11,613 bases of DNA from NCBI GenBank assembly GCA_964625225.1, contig CAZVAR010000122.1, forward strand, positions 1-11,613. The letters run 5' to 3'. Positions 1 through 6,240 of the stretch are shown here, piece after piece. A model generated the notes under the pieces. The model ran no database searches. It was given only the letters and a program-made list of their open reading frames with translations, and was not told the DNA's origin. Within the stretch, counting starts at the first letter, position 1, and the number at the start of each line of letters is the position of its first letter. Origin of the DNA: CAZVAR01 sp964625225 (GTDB lineage: Bacteria; Pseudomonadota; Alphaproteobacteria; JAJUGE01). The translations under genes were made by a program, and so were the position numbers.

Positions 1-220
1 CACCAATCCGAAGATCGAGAACAATGTGGTGTTCGGCCGGGTCGTCGGGATCCACATCGCCGACGAGCTGATCGTCGACGGCAGGATCGACATGGCCCGC
101 TATCGGCCGATCGCCCGGCTCGGCTACATGGACTATGCGGTGGTGGACACCGTGTTCTCGATGGACCGCCCGGACGACAATATGGACAAGATGGAGGCAC
201 GCAAGGCGGCCGCGGACTGA
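1..220 (+). CDS. Flavin reductase family protein, C-terminal part (5' end outside window)
   Basis: The frame is open from base 2 and ends at TGA 218-220, so about 72 C-terminal residues are visible. The visible part reads NNVVFGRVVGIHI, then LIVDGRID, then RYRPIARLGYMDYAVVD. This is the typical end of the flavin reductase-like FMN-binding split-barrel family (DIM6/NTAB-type flavoproteins), in which the VFGxVVGIHI strand and the RPIARLGYMDY segment are highly recognisable. Members bind FMN and either pass reduced flavin to a partner oxygenase or act as NAD(P)H-flavin oxidoreductases. Which of these applies cannot be told, because the N-terminal half is missing. The gene ends in a charged tail (KMEARKAAAD). 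A GC-rich hairpin begins 14 bases after the stop. Family call is confident; substrate and partner are unknown. Confidence 0.85.
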   Translation, partial: TNPKIENNVVFGRVVGIHIADELIVDGRIDMARYRPIARLGYMDYAVVDTVFSMDRPDDNMDKMEARKAAAD

Positions 221-234
221 GCGGCCCACTGTGC

Positions 235-255
235 CCGGCGCGCCACAGGCGCCGG
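235..255 (+). terminator. Candidate hairpin terminator after the flavin reductase gene
   Basis: A perfect 7-bp inverted repeat, CCGGCGC (235-241) and GCGCCGG (249-255), encloses the 7-base loop GCCACAG. It starts 14 bases after the flavin reductase stop codon. No T-run follows, so it would be a weak intrinsic terminator or a stabiliser of the 3' end. GC-rich hairpins arise easily in DNA of this composition. Confidence 0.35.
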
Positions 256-402
256 CCGATGTCGGGCGGCGCACGCCTGTATGTTGCGTCACGGGCGGCA
301 ACGGGCCCAAAATCTGGGGAGGAGGACGGAACGCGGCGCGGCACGGCACGGCGCTTCCTGCCGGCGGCAGCGGTCGGGTCCGGAACAGCGACGGAGGCTG
401 AG

Positions 403-1137
403 ATGGCGAAACGATCGGTCCGGGCCGCCGCCGTCGCGCTCGACGACCATCGCGGGCAGGGCCTCCGCGCCGGGGAGGCCGGCTGGGACCCGGCCGACGG
501 GCAACGCGACCGGCGCTATGTCCGCCGGGTCAGGCCGCAGGGCGAGAACCAGCGGCGGCTGATGGAGGCGATCGGGCGGAGCGCGCTGACGCTGGCGCTC
601 GGGCCGGCCGGAACGGGCAAGACCTATCTCGCGGTGACCGCCGCCGTGGAGGCGCTGGAGGCGGGCGAGGTCGCCCGGATCGTGCTGTCGCGCCCGGCGG
701 TCGAGGCCGGGGAGACGCTCGGCTACCTGCCCGGCACGATGGAGGAGAAGCTGCAGCCCTATCTGCGGCCGCTCTACGACGCGCTCGCGGACCGGCTCGG
801 CGGCAAGCGGCTGAGGAGCCTGACCGCGGACGGCTCGATCGAGATCGCGCCGATCGCCTATATGCGCGGGCGGACGCTCAACAACAGCTTCGTCGTCATC
901 GACGAAGCGCAGAACTGTACCTACGGGCAGATCAAGATGCTGCTGACGCGGCTCGGCTGGCACTCGACCATGGTGATCACCGGCGATCCGGATCAGAGCG
1001 ACCTGCTGCCGGGCCTTTCGGGTCTCGCCGAGGTGGCGGTGCGCCTGGAGCCGCTGGCCGGCGTGGCCGTGGTCCGGCTCGGCAAGGAGGACGTGGTGCG
1101 GCACCCGCTGGTCGGCGAGATGCTGTCCGTCCTCTAG
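403..1137 (+). CDS. PhoH family ATPase (short form)
   Basis: Predicted cytoplasmic P-loop ATPase of the PhoH family (244 residues from ATG 403). Walker A GPAGTGKT lies at residues 67-74, the PhoH signature SRPAVEAGETLGYLPG follows, Walker B VVIDEAQN is at 164-171, and the sensor-like GDPDQSDL is at 194-201. PhoH proteins are RNA-associated NTPases related to superfamily 1 helicases. The ATG at 403 was chosen because GGAGG (393-397) sits 5 bases upstream. An in-frame ATG at 259 would add 48 low-complexity residues and has no ribosome binding site. Typical PhoH/YbeZ proteins exceed 300 residues and carry an N-terminal KH-like region. Here only about 66 residues precede the P-loop, and no ybeY or miaB neighbour is seen, so this is probably a second, minimal PhoH paralogue. 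It converges on the YgjP-like gene with 4 bases between stops. Family assignment is firm; physiological role is unknown. Confidence 0.93.
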   Translation: MAKRSVRAAAVALDDHRGQGLRAGEAGWDPADGQRDRRYVRRVRPQGENQRRLMEAIGRSALTLALGPAGTGKTYLAVTAAVEALEAGEVARIVLSRPAVEAGETLGYLPGTMEEKLQPYLRPLYDALADRLGGKRLRSLTADGSIEIAPIAYMRGRTLNNSFVVIDEAQNCTYGQIKMLLTRLGWHSTMVITGDPDQSDLLPGLSGLAEVAVRLEPLAGVAVVRLGKEDVVRHPLVGEMLSVL

Positions 1138-1141
1138 GGCT

Positions 1142-1819
1142 TCAGCCGTAGCGGTGCAGGGCGGCGCCGTTGGCCTTCAGCCACCGGCGCGCGTGCATGT
1201 GGTCCGGGCACAGCGCGCCGACCGTCGCCCAGAAGCGCGGGCCGTGGTTCGGGACCCTGAGATGCGCGACCTCGTGCGCGACGACATAGTCGAGCACGGT
1301 CTCCGGCGCCAGCACCAGGCGCCAGGAGTAGGACAGCGCACCGCTCGGCGAGCAGCTTCCCCAGCGGCTCCGGGTGTCGCGGACGGTGACGCGGCTCACC
1401 TGCGCGCCCAGCCCGGCGGCCAGTGCCCGCGAGCGCTCCGCGAGGATGCGGCTCGTCTCCATCCGCAGCCAGGCGGCCAGCAGGCGGGGCAGGCGCGCCG
1501 CCGGACCGCCGATCCGGATCTCGCCGTCGGCGACGCTGACGCCGGGGGCGCCGCCGGGTCGGTGCCGGACGCGATGCGGTCGGCCCAGCAGCGGGAGCGT
1601 CATACCGTCCTCGAAGGGGATCCGCGCCGCCATCTCGGCCAGCCGCGCGTGGATCCAGTCGGCCCGCCGCGCGGCGAAGCCGAGGCCGGCGCTGCGATGC
1701 CGGGGGGACGGGAGGACCAGCACGACGACCGCCCGGGCGGCGTCGGCCCGGAGCAGGATGCGCTTGGCGCGCCGGTTGACCCGGACCTCGATCTCGGGGC
1801 CGGCCGGGTCGAGCGGCAC
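1142..1819 (-). CDS. YgjP-like (SprT/M48-type) zinc metallopeptidase
   Basis: Predicted zinc-dependent metallopeptidase of the YgjP/DUF45 family, 225 residues from GTG 1819. The zinc motif HEVAH is at residues 182-186, followed by LRVPNHGPRFW, which supplies the third histidine. Upstream is the family signature RWGSC (152-156) and the strand SYSWRLVLAPETVLDYVVAH. The N-terminal VRVNRRAKRILLR segment also matches the usual YgjP start. The frame stays open back to 1927, inside the ycgN-like gene. GTG 1819 was preferred because it follows the ycgN stop (1836) by 16 bases, has GGGAG just upstream and gives the normal family length. The gene is last in a DUF983-ycgN-ygjP run and is probably translated from the same mRNA. 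The natural substrate of this family is not established. Confidence 0.88.
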   Translation of the reverse strand: MPLDPAGPEIEVRVNRRAKRILLRADAARAVVVLVLPSPRHRSAGLGFAARRADWIHARLAEMAARIPFEDGMTLPLLGRPHRVRHRPGGAPGVSVADGEIRIGGPAARLPRLLAAWLRMETSRILAERSRALAAGLGAQVSRVTVRDTRSRWGSCSPSGALSYSWRLVLAPETVLDYVVAHEVAHLRVPNHGPRFWATVGALCPDHMHARRWLKANGAALHRYG

Positions 1820-1835
1820 CCGCTCCCGGTCCGGT

Positions 1836-2273
1836 TCAGAGCCTCCAGTCGGCGATGTAGGCTTCGAGATCGTCTCCCGCCTCGTCCTCGGAGATCGTCC
1901 GGAACCGGACCGAGATCCCGGCCTCATGGACCGTCTCCGGGTCGCCGGAGACCAGAGGGTGCCACCAGGCCAGGTCCTTCCCCTCGGCGACGAGCCGGTA
2001 GGCGCAGGTGGAGGGCAGCCAGGACAGGCTCGCGACTGCCTCGCAGGTCAGCACGATGCAGTCGGGCACCAGCGACTTGCGCCGCGGATAGTCGGTGCAG
2101 CGGCAGGTCTCGCGGTCGAGCAGGCGGCAGGCGACGCTGGTCGGCAGGACCTCTCCGGTGTCCTCGTACTCGACCTTGAGCAGGCAGCACTTGCCACAGC
2201 CGTCGCAGAGCGACTCCCATTCCTCGCGGCTCATCTCCTCGAGCCGCTTGCGCTTCCAGAACGGAGCGTCCAT
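1836..2273 (-). CDS. YcgN-like CxxCxxCC (UPF0260) zinc/iron-chelating protein
   Basis: A complete 145-residue protein starting MDAPFWKRKRLEEMSREEWESL and matching the UPF0260/YcgN family. The core cysteine cluster is C23-x2-C26-x2-C29-C30, with further cysteines at 49, 57, 59, 72, 77 and 90. The family is described as a zinc- or iron-chelating CxxCxxCC domain; its biochemical role is unknown. The conserved WLPSTCAYRL and DLAWWHPLVSG segments are present and the length equals the family norm. ATG 2273 follows the DUF983 stop (2280) by 6 bases. The purine-rich GGGGTGG lies against the start, so translation coupling is likely. The end lies 16 bases before the preferred start of the YgjP-like gene. 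The protein has no signal peptide or membrane segment and is expected in the cytoplasm. Confidence 0.92.
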   Translation of the reverse strand: MDAPFWKRKRLEEMSREEWESLCDGCGKCCLLKVEYEDTGEVLPTSVACRLLDRETCRCTDYPRRKSLVPDCIVLTCEAVASLSWLPSTCAYRLVAEGKDLAWWHPLVSGDPETVHEAGISVRFRTISEDEAGDDLEAYIADWRL

Positions 2274-2279
2274 CCACCC

Positions 2280-2675
2280 CTACTGCCGCTCGTCGCCGCG
2301 CAGGCCGAGCGACCACATCAGGCCGACCACCCCGCCCTTGATGAAGGGCAGCAGCAGCAGCGTCAGGCAGCCGGTCAGCAGCGGCCACCCGATCATCTGC
2401 GTCCACAGCGGCAGCGCGTGGTGCTGCTCGGTCCAGAGGACCAACGGGACGACGAGATGCCCGACCAGGAAGATGGTCGCGTAGGGCGGGATGTCGTCGG
2501 CGCGGATGTGCCCGAGCGGCTCGGTGCAGTGATCGCAGCGCTCGCGCACCTTCAGATAGTTGCGGAAGCTGGCGCCGACGCCGCACGCCGGGCAGCGCCG
2601 CTGCAGGCCGCGCACGATCGCGGTCGGAACGGAGCCGCGATGCGCGGAGGGAGGAACGGTGTTCGAGTGATCCAA
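2280..2675 (-). CDS. DUF983 family small membrane protein with zinc ribbon
   Basis: A 131-residue protein matching DUF983. An N-terminal zinc ribbon (C28-x2-C31 and C47-x2-C50) is followed by the family-typical RADDIPPYATIFLVGHLVVP. Two hydrophobic stretches follow, at roughly residues 66-82 and 90-122, so it should sit in the inner membrane with the zinc ribbon in the cytoplasm. Function is not known for the family. The start is TTG at 2675. No ATG, GTG or TTG is found in frame close upstream, and the family usually has about 20 residues before the first CPxC, which fits. The ribosome binding site is weak, so the start is the least certain part. It is first in the DUF983-ycgN-ygjP leftward set and divergent from the sensor kinase gene. 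Confidence 0.87.
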   Translation of the reverse strand: MDHSNTVPPSAHRGSVPTAIVRGLQRRCPACGVGASFRNYLKVRERCDHCTEPLGHIRADDIPPYATIFLVGHLVVPLVLWTEQHHALPLWTQMIGWPLLTGCLTLLLLPFIKGGVVGLMWSLGLRGDERQ

Positions 2676-2708
2676 GATCCGGTCTCGCTGACGGCGGGAT
2701 TGCCGCCG

Positions 2709-2714
2709 AATATA
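2709..2714 (-). promoter_or_regulatory. Possible -10 element for the DUF983-ycgN-ygjP set
   Basis: On the minus strand this reads TATATT, the most AT-rich hexamer in the 178-bp divergent spacer. It would place a transcript start about 27 bases before TTG 2675. A TTGCCG (minus strand, 2737-2742) lies 22 bases upstream, which is too far for a standard sigma-70 spacing, so only the -10-like box is offered. Weak evidence. Confidence 0.2.
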
Positions 2715-2853
2715 GTCGCGGTGCCGCCGCTATGCTCGGCAAAATCGCCGCATGGCGGTGGCGACGTGGCCGGGGCGTGCGCCTCCCGGACGCGCGGTAC
2801 CGGACGGCGACGCGCGGTGTTGTTCCGAGGGGCGATCCTGCTAAGCTTTCCGA

Positions 2854-3924
2854 ATGCCAGCAGGTGAGCATGACGTGACGAAGGCTTCCCAAGAGGCGGA
2901 TCGGGCGGCGGTCGGCCGACCCGCCTCGGGAAGCGAGCAGCATTTCCGCCTGCTCGCCGACAACGCTCCGGTCATGATCTGGCGGGCCGGTCCCGACAAG
3001 CTCTGCGACTATTTCAACAGGCCGTGGCTCGACTTCACCGGTCGCAGCATGGAGCAGGAGATCGGGACCGGGTGGACCGAGGGCGTCCACCCCGACGACC
3101 GGGAGCGGTGCATCGTCACCTTCGCCGCGGCCTTCGAGGCGCGGCAGGCGTTCAGCTTGGACTACCGGCTGCGGCGGCACGACGGTGTCTACCGCTGGGT
3201 GCTCGGCAACGGCCGGCCCTACCGCGACGCCGCAGGAACCTTCGCCGGCTATTTCGGCACCTGCATCGACGTGACCGACCTGAAGGAGGCCGAGGAGCGG
3301 GCCCGTCGCACAGTGGCGACGACGGAGGCGCTCGTGCAGGAGCTGCATCACAGGGTCAAGAACGATATGCAGCTCATCCTCAGCCTGCTCAGGCTGCAAA
3401 GCCGGCGCGTGGAGGATGATGCGGCGCGTGGGCATCTCGAGCGCGCCGCCAACCGCATCCAGTCGATCGCGCTCGCCCAGATGCAGGTCTCTGCGGTGGC
3501 GGGCACCGGGGAGATCGAGCTGGGCGGTTACCTGCGTGACCTCGCGGCGTCGTTGAGGACGGCCTACGGCCGGTCGGAGATCGACATCGAGGTCGAGACG
3601 GACAGCCCGCTCGTCCTGCCGGCGCAGCGTGCCGTTCCGCTCGGCCTGATTGCCAACGAGCTGATCGCCAATGCCCTGATACACGCCTTTCCGAGCCGGC
3701 ATTCTGGCCGTATCGTCGTCAGCGTCGCGAGGGCGGGGGACAGCGGGCGTGTCACCATTGCCGACGATGGTATCGGCTTGGCCCCGGACAAGTATCCGGG
3801 CGGCGGGCTCGGCTTCCAGCTTGCTGCAGGGTTGGCGGGACAGGCAAGAGGGAGGATCACGGTAGATCGGGGCGAGGCGGCGGGAACGCGTTTCACGGTG
3901 GAGTTCCCGCTGGCGGCGGATTGA
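2854..3924 (+). CDS. PAS-domain sensor histidine kinase, HisKA_2/HWE type
   Basis: A 356-residue sensor kinase with three parts. A PAS fold spans about residues 29-142 (FRLLADNAPVMIWRAG to FGTCIDVTDLKEAEE, with a PAC-like end). A HisKA_2 dimerisation/phosphoacceptor segment follows, with ELHHRVKND at 163-171 and H166 the expected phosphorylated histidine. A HATPase_c domain has the N-box NELIANALIHAF at 268-279 and DDGIGL at 304-309, ending in GTRFTVEFPL. No membrane segment or signal peptide is present, so it is a soluble cytoplasmic kinase that may sense a ligand, light or redox state through its PAS domain. No residue pattern here decides between these. Kinases of this class often feed alphaproteobacterial stress regulators. 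No response regulator gene lies nearby, so it is an orphan. The ATG at 2854 lacks a ribosome binding site. GTG 2875 has AGGTGAG six bases upstream and may be the true start (349 residues). Confidence 0.93.
   Translation: MPAGEHDVTKASQEADRAAVGRPASGSEQHFRLLADNAPVMIWRAGPDKLCDYFNRPWLDFTGRSMEQEIGTGWTEGVHPDDRERCIVTFAAAFEARQAFSLDYRLRRHDGVYRWVLGNGRPYRDAAGTFAGYFGTCIDVTDLKEAEERARRTVATTEALVQELHHRVKNDMQLILSLLRLQSRRVEDDAARGHLERAANRIQSIALAQMQVSAVAGTGEIELGGYLRDLAASLRTAYGRSEIDIEVETDSPLVLPAQRAVPLGLIANELIANALIHAFPSRHSGRIVVSVARAGDSGRVTIADDGIGLAPDKYPGGGLGFQLAAGLAGQARGRITVDRGEAAGTRFTVEFPLAAD
2862..2868 (+). promoter_or_regulatory. Strong ribosome binding site supporting a GTG 2875 start for the kinase
   Basis: AGGTGAG at 2862-2868 is followed by six bases and then GTG at 2875-2877, in frame with the kinase and seven codons inside the ATG 2854 reading. 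Nothing comparable precedes ATG 2854. The shortened protein loses only unconserved residues before the PAS domain. Confidence 0.5.
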
Positions 3925-3935
3925 CACGTGTTGGT

Positions 3936-3959
3936 GCCGCCGGGCGGTCGCTCGGCGGC
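3936..3959 (+). terminator. Candidate hairpin after the sensor kinase gene
   Basis: GCCGCC (3936-3941) pairs with GGCGGC (3954-3959) around a 12-base loop, starting 11 bases after the kinase stop. There is no T-run. It may help separate kinase transcription from dctQM, but the stem is short and composition-driven matches are common here. Confidence 0.25.
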
Positions 3960-3995
3960 GCTTGGACCAGAACAATGAACGTGATGACCAAGGAT

Positions 3996-4032
3996 TGCGG
4001 GCGAGGCGGCTCCCGAGGCTTCGCCGCCCGCA
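3996..4032 (+). promoter_or_regulatory. Long hairpin in the leader just before dctQ
   Basis: TGCGGGCG (3996-4003) pairs with CGCCCGCA (4025-4032), and after a two-base AG bulge GCG (4006-4008) pairs with CGC (4022-4024). This makes an 11-bp stem with a 13-base loop. It ends only 5 bases before the dctQ ribosome binding site (4038-4045). It could be a terminator for readthrough from the kinase gene, an attenuator or an mRNA-stabilising element. No T-run follows, so the regulatory reading is inference. Confidence 0.35.
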
Positions 4033-4037
4033 TCGCA

Positions 4038-4045
4038 GGGAGGGG
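4038..4045 (+). promoter_or_regulatory. Ribosome binding site selecting TTG 4049 for dctQ
   Basis: GGGAGGGG at 4038-4045 has its GGAGG core 5 bases before TTG 4049-4051. This is the only strong site near the start of the small permease and decides in favour of a TTG start over the TTG at 3962, which has none. Confidence 0.55.
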
Positions 4046-4048
4046 CGG

Positions 4049-4585
4049 TTGCGGGCGCTGGAAAGCTTTGTCCGGGGCGTGGATTGGCTCAATGAACGGG
4101 TCGGGCGCGCGACCGCTTGGCTGACGCTCGCGACGGTGCTGATCTGCGCGGCCGTCGTGCTGCTGCGCTACGCGTTCAACGTCGGCTATATCTGGCTGCA
4201 GGAGCTCTACGTCTGGACCTACGCCACGGTCTTCATGGTGGGGGCCGGATATACGCTGCTGCATGGCGGGCATGTGCGGGTCGACATCTTCTACGCGCCC
4301 GCCTCCCCACGCCGGAAGGCGTGGATCGATCTGCTCGGCACCGTCGGCTTCCTGCTTCCCTGGCTGGCGCTGATCGGGGTGAGCTCATGGTCCTACGTAA
4401 CGACCTCGTGGGCGCTGTCGGAAGCTTCGCCGCAAAGCGACGGCATGCCGGCGATCTATCTCCTGAAGTCGGTACTGCTGATCTTCGTCGTGCTGCTCGG
4501 CCTGCAGGCGCTGGCGATCGTCGTACGGTCCGTGCTGGTGCTCTCGGGTAGGGAATCTCCTCCGGCACCGAACGGCGGTCGCTGA
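4049..4585 (+). CDS. dctQ: TRAP transporter small permease subunit (DctQ family)
   Basis: Small membrane subunit of a tripartite ATP-independent periplasmic (TRAP) transporter; it pairs with the large permease in the inner membrane. From TTG 4049 it has 178 residues, the normal family size. Four membrane segments lie at about 22-42, 52-72, 92-117 and 136-166. The DctQ core is clear: R40-Y41, then W49-L-Q-E52-L, then the conserved GAGYTLLHGGHVRVDIFY. This start was picked for its ribosome binding site and because the protein then begins with the usual amphipathic helix (LESFVRGVDWLNERVG). The frame is open back to TTG 3962, but those 29 extra residues are arginine-rich and unlike the family. 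Seven bases separate it from dctM, so the two are co-translated. Family firm; start moderately sure. Confidence 0.92.
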   Translation: MRALESFVRGVDWLNERVGRATAWLTLATVLICAAVVLLRYAFNVGYIWLQELYVWTYATVFMVGAGYTLLHGGHVRVDIFYAPASPRRKAWIDLLGTVGFLLPWLALIGVSSWSYVTTSWALSEASPQSDGMPAIYLLKSVLLIFVVLLGLQALAIVVRSVLVLSGRESPPAPNGGR

Positions 4586-4592
4586 GGTCACG

Positions 4593-6154
4593 ATGGATCA
4601 GGTGGTCATCGGCGAGATCCTCGCCGTACTGCTGTTCATCACGACGGTCGTCGTGGTGATGGTGGGCTATCCCGTCGCGTTCACGCTCGCCGGCATGTCG
4701 CTGCTGTTCGCCGTTCTCGGCAACCTGTTCGGCATCTTCGACTACGCCCTGCTCAGCGGCCTCGTCTCCCGCTATTTCGGAATCATGACCAACGAGGTCC
4801 TGGTCGCGGTTCCGCTGTTCGTGTTCATGGGCGTGACGCTGGAGCGCTCGAAGATCGCGGAGGCGCTGCTCGAGACGATGGGGCAGCTCTTCGGGCCGCT
4901 GCGGGGCGGCCTCGGCCTGTCAGTGATCGTGGTCGGTACGCTGCTGGCGGCATCGACGGGCATCGTGGGGGCGACCGTCGTCACCATGGGGCTGCTCAGT
5001 CTTCCGGTGATGTTACGCGCGAACTACGACCCGAAACTGGCGACCGGGATCATCTGCGCCTCCGGCACGCTCGGCCAGATCATACCGCCGTCGGTGGTCC
5101 TGATCTTCATCGGCGACCTGCTGTCCGGCGCCAATACCATGGCGCAGATGGCGAAGGGCGATTTCGCCGGCGAGCCGGTGTCGGTCGGCGATCTGTTCGC
5201 CGGCGCGATGATTCCGGGGTTGGCGCTGGTGAGCCTGTACATGGCGTATGTCCTGGTTCGCGCCGTGATCACGCCGGAGAGCTGCCCGCCATTGGTGATG
5301 ACGGCAGAAGAACGGCGGTCGCTGCCCGGGCGTGTCTTTTCCGCGCTCATCCCGCCGCTCGTACTGGTGGTCGCCGTCTTGGGATCGATTTTGTCCGGGA
5401 TCGCGACCCCGACCGAATCCGCCTCGGTCGGTGCATTGGGGGCACTGATTCTGGCGGCGGCCAAGCGGCGCCTGACCCTGGCGACCTTGCAGGAGATCAT
5501 GCGCTCCACGCTGATAATCAGTTCGCTCGTGTTCGTGATCGTGCTCGGCGCCTCCGTGTTCTCCCTGACCTTCCGGGGCCTGGGCGGCGAGGCGCTGGTC
5601 GAGGAGGTTCTGAGTCGCATGCCCGGCGGCGCCTTCGGCGCCGTCATGGTCGTCATGTTGCTGATGTTCGTGTTGGGCTTCTTCCNNNNNNNNNNATCAC
5701 CGCGCCGATCATTCTCAAGATGGACGTCGACCCCGTGTGGCTCGGCGTGATGATCGGCATCAACCTGCAGACGAGCTTCCTGACGCCGCCGGTCGGCTTC
5801 GCCTTGTTCTACCTTCGTGGTGTGGCGCCACCCGAGGTCACCACCGGACATATCTACCGCGGCATCATCCCGTTCGTCGCGATGCAGATCATCGGAATGT
5901 CGCTGCTCTGGATCTTCCCGCAGATGGCGACCTGGCTGCCCGATCTCCTGTTCGCCGACAATGCTGCGGTGGTGCGCGACGCGGCGGAGGGCGGTGCGGG
6001 CACCGTGCTCGACGATCTGTTGCGGAGCGACCCAGGTATGCCCGGTACCGCGCCGGCGCCTGGCGGCGACAGCGTGCTCGACCAGATCCTGCGCCAGGGA
6101 ACGGACACCGTGCCGCTGCCGCCACCCGGACAGGGCTTCGGAGAGCCGCGTTGA
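4593..6154 (+). CDS. dctM: TRAP transporter large permease subunit (DctM family), interrupted by an assembly gap
   Basis: Large permease of the TRAP importer, which uses a sodium gradient to carry the receptor-bound solute. ATG 4593 has GAGGT (4584-4588) overlapping the dctQ stop. Family motifs seen are VPLFVFMG (73-80), AASTGIVGATVVTMG (119-133) and ASGTLGQIIPPS (156-167). Residues 1-364 end at GFF before ten N (5686-5695). The frame resumes at 5696 as ITAPIILKMDVDPVWLGVMI and NLQTSFLTPPVGFALFYLRG, the standard DctM end. The two halves are in different frames across the ten N. In the family about 12 residues lie between GFF and this point, so about 35 bases are probably missing rather than 10, and that restores the frame. 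Expected length is about 528 residues, including an unusual acidic/proline-rich C-terminal tail of about 65. This is a broken assembly, not a broken gene. Confidence 0.9.
5686..5695. other. Assembly gap (10 N) inside dctM
   Basis: Ten consecutive N interrupt a highly conserved part of the large permease. The number is a placeholder: coding frames on the two sides agree only if the missing length is 2 modulo 3, and family conservation suggests about 35 bases. Automated gene callers will give false short ORFs on either side. Confidence 0.95.
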
Positions 6155-6240
6155 GTCGCCGTGACACGTGGCGTCTGCTCGACGGCGCGCGCTCAGTCGC
6201 CTAAAAGGAGCGCGACATCCGAGCGGCCGGACCGGAGGCA

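Noticed and set aside
284..313. TTGCGT-18-CAAAAT as a promoter for the PhoH gene
   Set aside because: Only three and four matches to consensus; not better than background.
316..326. Strong Shine-Dalgarno-like GGGGAGGAGGA
   Set aside because: No ATG, GTG or TTG follows at usable distance, and the phoH-like start at 403 has its own site.
2676..2853. EcfG-type (GGAAC-N16-17-CGTT) stress promoter before the kinase gene
   Set aside because: Searched because of the kinase class; GGAAC occurs nearby, but with no CGTT at correct spacing.
1374..2867. Plus-strand open frame of 497 codons antisense to ygjP, ycgN and DUF983
   Set aside because: No recognisable domain; the opposite strand encodes three well-matched families.
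1924..4092. Very long minus-strand open frame (722 codons) across ycgN, DUF983, kinase and dctQ
   Set aside because: Arg/Pro/Ala-rich low-complexity translation, antisense to several clear genes; typical shadow frame in GC-rich DNA.
5685..5720. Programmed frameshift or pseudogene in dctM
   Set aside because: The change of frame coincides with the run of N and is explained by an unknown gap length.
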